13,729 bases of DNA from Thermofilaceae archaeon (GTDB taxonomy: Archaea > Thermoproteota > Thermoprotei > Thermofilales > Thermofilaceae): the NCBI GenBank assembly GCA_027017025.1, contig JALURH010000089.1, forward strand, positions 1 to 13,729, written 5' to 3'. A program made the translations under genes and the position numbers. Positions 7,308-13,729 of this stretch are shown one piece after another; the first letter of the stretch is position 1, and every line of letters starts with the position of its first letter. Under the pieces are notes generated by a model. That model made no database searches, had not been told where the DNA came from, and was given only the letters and a program-made list of their open reading frames with translations.

Positions 7308-7606
7308 TAGATGCTTTATGGGTATTTATTGTCTCGGCAGCACTATTTGCGATAGGTGCATACGGGGCTGTTATACACAGGAATGCTGTTAGGATCCTTA
7401 TCTCCCTAGAGCTTATGTTCAACGCAGAGTTATTGTTACTACTGGCCTTAGCTTCCTATGTAAATCCTATGAATGGTTTCATACTATCCCTATTTGTTAT
7501 TGCACTAACTAGCTCCGAGATTGGAGTTATTGTCCCTATTATTGTTTTATTATTTCGTAGGTTTAAGTCAACTGATGTTTTTCAGGCTTCTCGATTAAGG
7601 GGGTGA
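7304..7606 (+). CDS. nuoK: NADH-quinone oxidoreductase-like subunit K (NuoK)
   Basis: A 100-residue protein with three membrane helices, the exact size of the family and related to MrpC. The two functional glutamates fall at the same numbers as in E. coli NuoK: Glu36 in ILISLELMFNAELL and Glu72 in TSSEIGVIVP. Both are needed for proton coupling in the E. coli protein. It starts at ATG 7304, overlapping the nuoJ TGA by 4 nt, and ends 7 nt before nuoM. Confidence 0.95.
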   Translation: MIDALWVFIVSAALFAIGAYGAVIHRNAVRILISLELMFNAELLLLLALASYVNPMNGFILSLFVIALTSSEIGVIVPIIVLLFRRFKSTDVFQASRLRG

Positions 7607-7613
7607 GTTTGGT

Positions 7614-9158
7614 ATGGGGTTAGTTACATTAGAAGCACCTTTGCTGGCTTCAACTGTTATAGTACCTGTATTAGCGGCGGTGATATCGTGGTTAGCTGGA
7701 GAGAAAATTAGTTCTAAATCCCACGCAGTACTTAATGGAGGCTCACTACTGTATTCCCTATTAATATTTGTCTACATAGCTTATTCAGCTGGATTAGATA
7801 ATATTGTAAGGGATCCAGCATACTGGACTATAGATGGACTAGGAACATTTGCCTTCGTACTAGACCCAATAGTCTTCCCCGTGGCTATATCTATAGCAGC
7901 TGTTACAGCTATGGTGGCTTTCTACTCTATACCCTACATGGAGCATAGATACGAGGAGTTAAGGCATGAGGGCGAGGAAGCCCCGGGGTGGGGAGCATAC
8001 TTCTTCCTCTACACCCTCTTCGCTGCATCGATGATTGGAAGCGTACTTACATCAAATACCATAGAGTTCTACCTCTTCTTGGAATTAACGTTGATCCCCA
8101 GCTTCCTGTTAATAGCTTTCTACGGGTATGGGGATAGGGTTAGGATAGCTATTCTCTATTTAATCTGGACCCATGTGGGTGCACTTCTCTTCCTTATAGG
8201 TGCGTTGTCAGCCGGCTTCAAGATAGGTTTTGATTTCATAAACATCTATACAGGTATGCCGAAACTCGGTATAGGCGATGCAGGGCTAGCTGGAGACCTC
8301 CTATGGGCAACGCTAGCTTTAATGGTTATAGGGCTGCTGGTTAAGATGGCTGTATTCGGCGTACACATATGGCTACCTTATGCACACGCAGAGGCTCCAA
8401 CACCTATCTCAGCCTTACTTAGCCCTAACCTCATTGGTATAGGGGGGTTAATGCTTTTCAGAATAGTCTATACACTTTTCCCCAAGAGCCTAGATCAAGT
8501 CTCTACATACCTTTATGCATGGGCTTTCCTAACAATGATTTATGGCGGCTTAATGGCGCTAGTTCAGACAGACTTTAAGAGATTATTAGCCTATAGTAGT
8601 GTATCTCAGATGGGGTATATGCTTCTCGGAATAGCTAGCCTAAGTATCTACGGCATATCTGGTGCATTGCTACATTACCTAGTCCATGCTTTCGGGAAGG
8701 CTATACTCTTCTTGGTTGCTGGTACACTAATTGCTACTCTCCATGGCCTTAGACAGATACCTAAGATGGGTGGGTTAGCTACGAAAATGCCCTATACAGC
8801 TGCATTAGCCCTGGTAGGCTTCATGCATATAACGGGTATACCCCCGACAGCTGGGCTATGGAGCGAGTATTTAATTGTAAGAGGAGCTGTCGAGAAGAGC
8901 TTCAATATGGGTGCATTATCTTTTACGCTCATGAGTATAGCGCTTCTAATTGGTATAGGCTTATCAACAGCCTATGCATTCTTCACTATGAAGAGGATAT
9001 TCTATGGAAGCCTACCTAAGCACCTGGATGATGCACACGAAGCGAAGGATTCATTGATAGTGCCTATGATTGTACTAGCAGCTATAGGTATACTCGTGTT
9101 TTTCTACGTATTTACTATAATTAATCCTATGATAGGGTATCTAGAACACCTAGGGTGA
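7614..9158 (+). CDS. nuoM: NADH-quinone oxidoreductase-like subunit M (NuoM), antiporter-like
   Basis: A 514-residue antiporter-like subunit with about 14 helices. Evidence for M rather than L is the length, the lack of a long C-terminal lateral helix, and Glu418 in the TM12 motif GIPPTAGLWSEYL (NuoL and NuoN have Lys there). Other key residues kept are Glu157 (FYLFLELTLIP), Lys244 (LVKMAVFGVHIWLP), His358 and Lys362 (HYLVHAFGKAILF). In TM8 the usual LLKMGGYG is replaced by LIGIGGLM, so the conserved Lys is Gly275. A charged loop, EHRYEELRHEGEEAPGW, lies at 110-126. It starts at ATG 7614 after GGGGGTGAG. It precedes nuoL, the reverse of the E. coli order. Confidence 0.92.
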   Translation: MGLVTLEAPLLASTVIVPVLAAVISWLAGEKISSKSHAVLNGGSLLYSLLIFVYIAYSAGLDNIVRDPAYWTIDGLGTFAFVLDPIVFPVAISIAAVTAMVAFYSIPYMEHRYEELRHEGEEAPGWGAYFFLYTLFAASMIGSVLTSNTIEFYLFLELTLIPSFLLIAFYGYGDRVRIAILYLIWTHVGALLFLIGALSAGFKIGFDFINIYTGMPKLGIGDAGLAGDLLWATLALMVIGLLVKMAVFGVHIWLPYAHAEAPTPISALLSPNLIGIGGLMLFRIVYTLFPKSLDQVSTYLYAWAFLTMIYGGLMALVQTDFKRLLAYSSVSQMGYMLLGIASLSIYGISGALLHYLVHAFGKAILFLVAGTLIATLHGLRQIPKMGGLATKMPYTAALALVGFMHITGIPPTAGLWSEYLIVRGAVEKSFNMGALSFTLMSIALLIGIGLSTAYAFFTMKRIFYGSLPKHLDDAHEAKDSLIVPMIVLAAIGILVFFYVFTIINPMIGYLEHLG

Positions 9159-9164
9159 GCACAG

Positions 9165-11273
9165 TTGCACGAGTTCACGATAGCTGCTTGGCTTACACCA
9201 TATATTGGTGCAGCAATTATACTATTACTCTATAAAACGGGGGATAGGGTAAAGGGCTATGTAGCTGTGTTATCAATTCTAATTGCTGCACTAGTATCAA
9301 CGTATGCAGCCCTACTTGTCCATGAACATGGCAAACCCTTATACGTGGCCTTCGAGTGGGTAGAGAGTCTTGATGTAACAATAGGAGCATACTTTGATTC
9401 TCTCTCCTCCCTAATGGCGCTGGTTGTTTCGTGGCTCAGCTTCCTCATAGCTGTCTATAGCCTAGAATATATGGGGGAGGATCCAGGTCAAACAAGGTAC
9501 TGGTTCTTCTTCAGCTTCTTTGTAGGTAGCATGATGCTACTAGTACTCTCGGATAACCTAATTACGATGTTTATAGGCTGGGAGGGAACGGGGCTAGCAA
9601 GCTATGCTCTTATAGGGCATTGGTTCACAGACGAAGAGGAGAGGTGGGTTGGAGATCCCGGGAGAAAAGCTCTAGGTATTCAGATGTGGTTTGAGCCAAG
9701 CCACTCCGGCTTGAGAGCTTTGGTTTTCACGAGGCTAGGGGATGTTGGCCTATTAGTAGGTATAGCGGTTCTACACCTAATTCTAGGCTCCACGGGTTTC
9801 TATGAGATCCTAGAGGGAGCTAAGGAGTGGTCATCACTCCTATACATGAGGGGCTTACTAGGTATATTTCTGGCACTCTTCATACTGGGAGCATTAGCTA
9901 AGAGTGCACAGTTCCCGTTCCACGAATGGCTTGTAACAGCGATGACTGGTCCCACTTCAGTTTCAGCACTCATACATGCAGCAACTATGGTAAAAGCTGG
10001 AGTATACTTCCTGCTGAGATTCGTCCCTATATTCGTGGTTGCAGAACATGCTCTAGAGTATCTGCATCTCCCAGGTGCAGGGATTATAAAGGATTTCTTT
10101 GCCTATATAGCTCTCATAGGAGCATTCACAGCATTCCTGATGGCTACAATGGCAGTAGTGAGTAGAGAACTAAAGCTTATCCTGGCTTTCTCCACTGCAA
10201 GTCAACTAGGGTATATGTTCTTAGGCACAGCTGCTGGAGCCCTAACAGGTGAGTCGTTATTAGGTGTCATAGCCGGGTTCTCGCACTTAGCGAGCCACGC
10301 TATATTCAAGGCAAGTCTCTTCTTGGCTGCAGGAGCTATAATCCATGCAGTGCACTCAAGGTTTATTGACGATATGGGTGGATTAGCTAAAGATATGAGG
10401 GTAACGTTCATAGCTATGACTCTCGCAGCATTAAGTCTAGCAGGCTTACCACCTTTTATGGGGTTCTGGAGCAAAGATATGGTTTTATTAGCAGGCTATG
10501 AATCAAAAGCATCTATTCCATTACTACTGGGCGTTGTAACGGCGGGCTTAACGGCAGCATATACGTTTAGGATGATATTCAGAGTTTTCCTCTACAAAAC
10601 TAGTGGAGATTCCCATCACGAACATCATGTCCACGAACCCGGGAAACTCATGTTAGTACCCTATACTCTTCTAGCTATCCTCAGCTTACTGTTTGGATTA
10701 GCATGGCCTTTCATAGAAGAGGGTATTCTCGAGTGGTTTGCTAGAGGAACACTTGGCATCGAGGAGGGAGTAGTTCATATAGGTATAGAGCCGGAACTAG
10801 CGGCACCTACATTAACTATAGTCTTTGCTGGAATCTTCATTTCATACTACGTTTATCAATATAGGCTTGCAACACCCATGACATATATCTCGAGGAACAG
10901 TATCCTAAATTTCCTGCATAAGTTCCTATATGATCGCTGGTTCATAAACTCCATCTACTATAAGGTGTTGGTGAGGGGCTTCAGAACTCTTAGCGTAGTT
11001 ACCTACAAGTTTATTGACAGGTTAGTTGTAGATAACTTCTACCACATATTCCTGCCTACATCTTTTATGAGACTAGCGCTAGATACTAGGGCGAAGCTAG
11101 AGCACTGGATAGATGAGGGATTCCACATATACCTTGTTAATGGAATTTTAGGAATTTCGGGACGTGTGAGAAGAATACAGAATGGTATACTTAACTACTA
11201 CATAGTTATGCTCTGGTTAGGCCTTAGTATAATTCTCATATTCTTATGGCTACTCATGGGGTGGCCAATATGA
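9165..11273 (+). CDS. nuoL: NADH-quinone oxidoreductase-like subunit L (NuoL), antiporter-like with lateral helix
   Basis: The largest membrane subunit, at 702 residues. Key residues seen are Glu140 (IGWEGTGLASY), Lys246 and His253 (AKSAQFPFHEWL), His271 and Lys277 (ALIHAATMVKAG), His374, His378 and Lys382 (SHLASHAIFKA), and Lys437 (GFWSKDMVL). Residues from about 575 form the long amphipathic lateral helix plus a final membrane helix, the part that braces the other pumps. Two local peculiarities are an extra loop at about 154-186 (TDEEERWVGDPGRKALG and following) and a His-rich loop at 483-490 (SHHEHHVH). It starts at TTG 9165, six bases after GGGTGA, which also contains the nuoM stop. The stop shares ATGA with nuoN. 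Confidence 0.94.
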   Translation: MHEFTIAAWLTPYIGAAIILLLYKTGDRVKGYVAVLSILIAALVSTYAALLVHEHGKPLYVAFEWVESLDVTIGAYFDSLSSLMALVVSWLSFLIAVYSLEYMGEDPGQTRYWFFFSFFVGSMMLLVLSDNLITMFIGWEGTGLASYALIGHWFTDEEERWVGDPGRKALGIQMWFEPSHSGLRALVFTRLGDVGLLVGIAVLHLILGSTGFYEILEGAKEWSSLLYMRGLLGIFLALFILGALAKSAQFPFHEWLVTAMTGPTSVSALIHAATMVKAGVYFLLRFVPIFVVAEHALEYLHLPGAGIIKDFFAYIALIGAFTAFLMATMAVVSRELKLILAFSTASQLGYMFLGTAAGALTGESLLGVIAGFSHLASHAIFKASLFLAAGAIIHAVHSRFIDDMGGLAKDMRVTFIAMTLAALSLAGLPPFMGFWSKDMVLLAGYESKASIPLLLGVVTAGLTAAYTFRMIFRVFLYKTSGDSHHEHHVHEPGKLMLVPYTLLAILSLLFGLAWPFIEEGILEWFARGTLGIEEGVVHIGIEPELAAPTLTIVFAGIFISYYVYQYRLATPMTYISRNSILNFLHKFLYDRWFINSIYYKVLVRGFRTLSVVTYKFIDRLVVDNFYHIFLPTSFMRLALDTRAKLEHWIDEGFHIYLVNGILGISGRVRRIQNGILNYYIVMLWLGLSIILIFLWLLMGWPI

Positions 11274-12673
11274 TAGGTGTTGAAATAATTATAGCTCTAC
11301 TATTTATAATTCCCCTCGCTGGTGCCCTAGCAATACCTTTCCTAGAGGAAAGAAGAAAATCTGCGTGGAGCCTAGGGGTAATACTAACCTTAACCTTAAC
11401 TATTCTATCATTTTTCCTGGCTATCCATACAAGTACTGGGGGAGGGGTGGATGTTTTCTCGAATACCCTTCACGTAGATTCTATAGGCTCACTAATAGCC
11501 TTCGTGCTCTCTCTTTCATCGCTCATAGCTCTATACGGTTCTCTCCCGATAGTTTCTGAGTGGAAGACGAGAGCAGGATTCTATAGTCTATCCCTGTTAA
11601 TGCTCTTCGGAGTCTACGCATTGATCTACGTTGCAAACCTCCTCGTTATATTATCTGCTTGGATACTTGCTTCCATAGCATCATACACCATTGTTGCGTT
11701 AGCAAAAGATGACTACTCAGCGGAGGGTGCAACGAAATATGCTTTAATGGGTTCCGCTTCATCAACGCTTCTATTCCTTGGAGTAGCTCTACTATTCGTT
11801 ATTAGTGGGAGTTTATCGCTTGAACCAATAAGTAAGATATATGCTTCAACCCTATTGGCGACAGCTATTTTCCTTATAGCAGCTATAGGATTCAAGATGG
11901 GTATAGTACCCTTCCAAGCATGGTTGCCAGATACCTATGGTGGTGTAGATCCGGTGCTCATATCCTTTGTTTCTACAGCTGCCAAGGCGATGGCTATAGC
12001 AACCCTCTATAGGGTGGCTACAGCCTTAGCTATAGGTAGCCCCCACACATGGCTAATACTAGTAGCCGTATTCTCAATCCTCACAATGTTCTACGGCAAT
12101 ATTACGGCTCTAGTACAAAACAATGCTCAAAGAATACTAGCATACAGCAGTATAGCGCATGCAGGATACCTATTAATAGGTATAGCAGCTATAGCGCCAA
12201 TAGAGGGTATAGTACGGGAATGGGCTATCTATGGGTTACTACTGCAATACATGGCATATTCACTCGGGAAGGTAGGGGCATTCCTGACCCTAGCTGGTGT
12301 CAGAAAGACTCGTGGAAGAGCCCTACTTGAGGATCTACGGGGGCTGGGTAGGAGAGACCCTGTAATAGCTGTAGCATTCACAATGCTTCTACTTAGTTTA
12401 ATGGGTATGCCTCCGCTCATAGGATTCTGGGGCAAGCTTTTCCTCTTCGCCTCTGTAGCCTTCGCTGCTCCATGGCTAACTCTTATTGCACTACTAAATA
12501 CAGCTATATCTGTAGCCTATTATGCTAGGATAATTAAAGCAGTCTACTTCGAGGCTGGAGGCAGGGAGGGAGTAGTGTTTCATACAACGCTTAGACAAGC
12601 TGTAATAGTTGCCGCTATTCTAACAGTAGTTTTTGGACTAGGATTAGGGCAGATACTTCTAACACTAATATAA
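11270..12673 (+). CDS. nuoN: NADH-quinone oxidoreductase-like subunit N (NuoN), antiporter-like
   Basis: A 467-residue antiporter-like subunit with about 13-14 helices. I take ATG 11270, which overlaps the nuoL TGA, over ATG 11246, which lies inside nuoL in another frame. Functional lysines are present: Lys209 (GFKMGIVPFQAWLPD), Lys239 (VSTAAKAMAI), Lys334 (YSLGKVGAF) and Lys389 (PPLIGFWGKLF). In TM5, where the family has Glu, the segment LLVILSAWILASIASYTIV (124-142) has no acidic residue; Ile132 aligns with the Glu by eye. It is the last gene of the operon and closest to the connecting arm in the assembled complex. Confidence 0.9.
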   Translation: MIGVEIIIALLFIIPLAGALAIPFLEERRKSAWSLGVILTLTLTILSFFLAIHTSTGGGVDVFSNTLHVDSIGSLIAFVLSLSSLIALYGSLPIVSEWKTRAGFYSLSLLMLFGVYALIYVANLLVILSAWILASIASYTIVALAKDDYSAEGATKYALMGSASSTLLFLGVALLFVISGSLSLEPISKIYASTLLATAIFLIAAIGFKMGIVPFQAWLPDTYGGVDPVLISFVSTAAKAMAIATLYRVATALAIGSPHTWLILVAVFSILTMFYGNITALVQNNAQRILAYSSIAHAGYLLIGIAAIAPIEGIVREWAIYGLLLQYMAYSLGKVGAFLTLAGVRKTRGRALLEDLRGLGRRDPVIAVAFTMLLLSLMGMPPLIGFWGKLFLFASVAFAAPWLTLIALLNTAISVAYYARIIKAVYFEAGGREGVVFHTTLRQAVIVAAILTVVFGLGLGQILLTLI

Positions 12674-12716
12674 TCTAGGTATTTTGTTTATCTCTATCCT
12701 AACCAGAAGGAATGTA

Positions 12717-12722
12717 TTTTTT
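12717..12722 (+). terminator. Probable T-tract terminator of the nuo operon
   Basis: Six consecutive T lie about 44 nt after the nuoN stop. A weaker T-rich stretch (ATTTTGTTTA) lies at 12681-12690. Archaeal termination usually uses such tracts. Confidence 0.35.
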
Positions 12723-12798
12723 ATAAAATCCTTGCTAGCACTAGTATTGTTCCTATAAAGGATTCTGGGGAGCCTAAAGTATTCTACACCAAGCTAAA

Positions 12799-12854
12799 AA
12801 GGTAGAGAATCTATACTCTAGATAGGAAGCTAAGAACCTATTCTCTGTTACCTT
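12799..12854 (+). repeat. Imperfect inverted repeat / candidate RNA stem-loop
   Basis: AAGGTA then GAGAAT (12799-12810) can pair with ATTCTC (12840-12845) and TACCTT (12849-12854), leaving a 3-nt bulge and a 29-nt loop. Inside the loop, ATAGG and CCTAT offer a competing small hairpin. It may be a structured leader, a small RNA or chance. Confidence 0.3.
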
Positions 12855-12877
12855 AAAGAGATACTAGTCCCTCGAGG

Positions 12878-12889
12878 TAAATAATAATT
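12878..12889 (+). promoter_or_regulatory. TATA-like promoter of alaX
   Basis: TAAATAATAATT lies about 30 nt before ATG 12913, the spacing expected of a leaderless archaeal mRNA. No Shine-Dalgarno sequence precedes the start. Confidence 0.45.
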
Positions 12890-12909
12890 GTAAAACCCTA
12901 TATCTAGTA

Positions 12910-13665
12910 TTGATGTACGAATGGATCAGGGATCTTCCATCTACGGAGAGGATATACTATTATGATTCCTATCAGAGGAGAATAACGGCCAAAGTACTAC
13001 GTGTCGTTAAGGATAGAGGTAGGAGGGCGTATGTAGTTCTAGATAAAACGATTTTTCACCCACTTGGTGGAGGACAGCCCTCTGATACTGGATACATAAA
13101 GTATGGAGAAACCCTATTTAGGGTGAAAAAAGTGCTTAGCAAGGGAGGGGTTATTCTACACTATGGAGTCTTCAATAATAAAGAAGATATGTTCGCCGAG
13201 AACGATAAAGTATCTTGTGAAATAGACTGGGATCGTAGGTATCTTACTATGAAGCTACATACTGGTGGCCATATACTAGATTATGCTGTAGCAAGGTTCT
13301 TCGGTAAACTCGTTGAAACACTCAGCGCACTACATGGTCCACCTAAAGCATACCTAGACTACAAGATCCCTAGCCCCCCAGATATAGGTAGGGTAGAAAA
13401 GTATGTTCAAGAAGTAATAGACAATGATCTACCAGTTAATATATTCTTTGTATCCCCAGAGGAACTCGATAAATATCTCTATAATGCTCCTAACATAGAT
13501 AGGATTCCACACGCTAAGGTATACAGGATTATTTCAATACCTGGAGTAAATAGTATGCCGTGTACTGGGACACATGTTAGGAGAACAAGCGAGGTTAGGA
13601 GGCTTAAGATCAAGGAGGTGGATAGTGTAGGGGATGGGTGGAGAATATACTACTGGGTGGAGTAG
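12910..13665 (+). CDS. alaX: AlaX-type alanyl-tRNA editing protein (medium form)
   Basis: A free-standing relative of the alanyl-tRNA synthetase editing domain. It removes serine, and perhaps glycine, wrongly attached to tRNA-Ala. The metal site is complete: His117 and His121 (HTGGH) and Cys218 and His222 (CTGTH). The N-terminal half has the glycine-rich motif GGGQPSDTG (53-61), typical of the medium AlaX-M form, which is about 240 residues, and the length of 251 fits. There is no aminoacylation domain, so this is not alaS. The TTG at 12910 is followed at once by ATG 12913, and I favour the ATG. It has its own promoter and is not part of the nuo operon. It reads in the same direction and has no obvious functional link to respiration. 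Confidence 0.92.
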   Translation: MMYEWIRDLPSTERIYYYDSYQRRITAKVLRVVKDRGRRAYVVLDKTIFHPLGGGQPSDTGYIKYGETLFRVKKVLSKGGVILHYGVFNNKEDMFAENDKVSCEIDWDRRYLTMKLHTGGHILDYAVARFFGKLVETLSALHGPPKAYLDYKIPSPPDIGRVEKYVQEVIDNDLPVNIFFVSPEELDKYLYNAPNIDRIPHAKVYRIISIPGVNSMPCTGTHVRRTSEVRRLKIKEVDSVGDGWRIYYWVE

Positions 13666-13729
13666 GTTTATTGGTAGATAATTTGTCCGGAGTTTTCAGA
13701 TAGTTTGTAGCCAGGCATCGAGGCTACCG

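Larger units (their letters stand above)
12674..12909. other. Intergenic region between nuoN and alaX
   Basis: Two hundred and thirty-six bases with no credible gene. It holds a T-tract at 12717-12722 (likely nuo operon terminator), an inverted repeat AATCCTT/AAGGATT (12727-12733 and 12758-12764), a longer stem-loop at 12799-12854, and the alaX promoter at the right end. No tRNA, no box C/D motif pair and no CRISPR repeat is visible. Confidence 0.6.

Noticed and set aside
7614..12673. The three antiporter-like genes as an Mrp cation antiporter
   Set aside because: They follow nuoA-K in one operon, the 702-residue protein has the complex I lateral helix, and no MrpE, F or G gene is seen.
12674..12805. 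Open reading of 43 codons in frame after the nuoN stop
   Set aside because: It has no ATG, GTG or TTG start, nuoN already ends at a normal length, and a run this long is possible by chance.
12910..13665. Fragment of alanyl-tRNA synthetase (broken alaS)
   Set aside because: It has its own promoter, a complete AlaX-M length and an intact metal site, so it is a stand-alone editing protein.
13666..13729. End of a convergent minus-strand gene at the right edge
   Set aside because: Two minus frames are open to the edge and stop at 13696-13698 and 13668-13670, but neither can be recognised in so few codons. A GTAGCC/GGCTAC inverted repeat at 13707-13727 is also too slight to call.
1..13729. CRISPR arrays, insertion sequences, tRNA or rRNA genes
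   Set aside because: I saw no regularly spaced repeats, transposase motifs, terminal repeats or recognisable tRNA or rRNA sequence.

Overview
The window looks like chromosomal DNA from a thermophilic archaeon, probably a crenarchaeote (Thermoproteota). The signs are archaeal TATA-box promoters with leaderless or very short-leader starts, GTG and TTG starts, heavy AGG/AGA and ATA codon use, a TrmB-family regulator, an AlaX-type tRNA editing protein, and a complex I operon that lacks the NADH-oxidising subunits. The exact lineage cannot be settled from sequence alone.

Layout. On the minus strand, positions 1-935 hold a TrmB-family transcription regulator that runs off the left edge. A divergent intergenic region (936-1182) carries TATA-like boxes facing both ways and a perfect 8-bp inverted repeat with a 5-nt spacer. 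On the plus strand, 1183-2598 encodes a CehA/McbA-like PHP-domain metallohydrolase, followed by a T-tract terminator. Positions 2663-12673 are one tightly packed operon in the order nuoA-B-C-D-H-I-J-K-M-L-N. Neighbouring genes overlap or abut and several share ATGA stop/start junctions. After a 236-nt gap with a possible stem-loop, 12910-13665 encodes a medium-length AlaX. The last 64 bases hold no gene that can be called.

Function. The eleven Nuo proteins together form the membrane arm (A, H, J, K, L, M, N) and the connecting arm (B, C, D, I) of a complex I-like, quinone-reducing ion pump. No NuoE, F or G is present, so reduced ferredoxin or a separately encoded adaptor is the likely electron donor (inference). 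The Fe-S ligands in NuoB and NuoI, the acidic residues of NuoK, and the ERK/EGEQE motifs of NuoH are intact.

Most interesting observations. By eye alignment, several residues usually conserved in complex I appear substituted: the quinone-coordinating Tyr of NuoD is Ile, the TM5 Glu of NuoN is Ile, the TM8 Lys of NuoM is Gly (while NuoL has a Lys at the matching place), and the Asp-x-Glu pair of NuoA is Glu-x-Ile. Together they suggest a divergent quinone site and altered proton half-channels, or a lineage-wide variant. All depend on hand alignment and need a proper multiple alignment.
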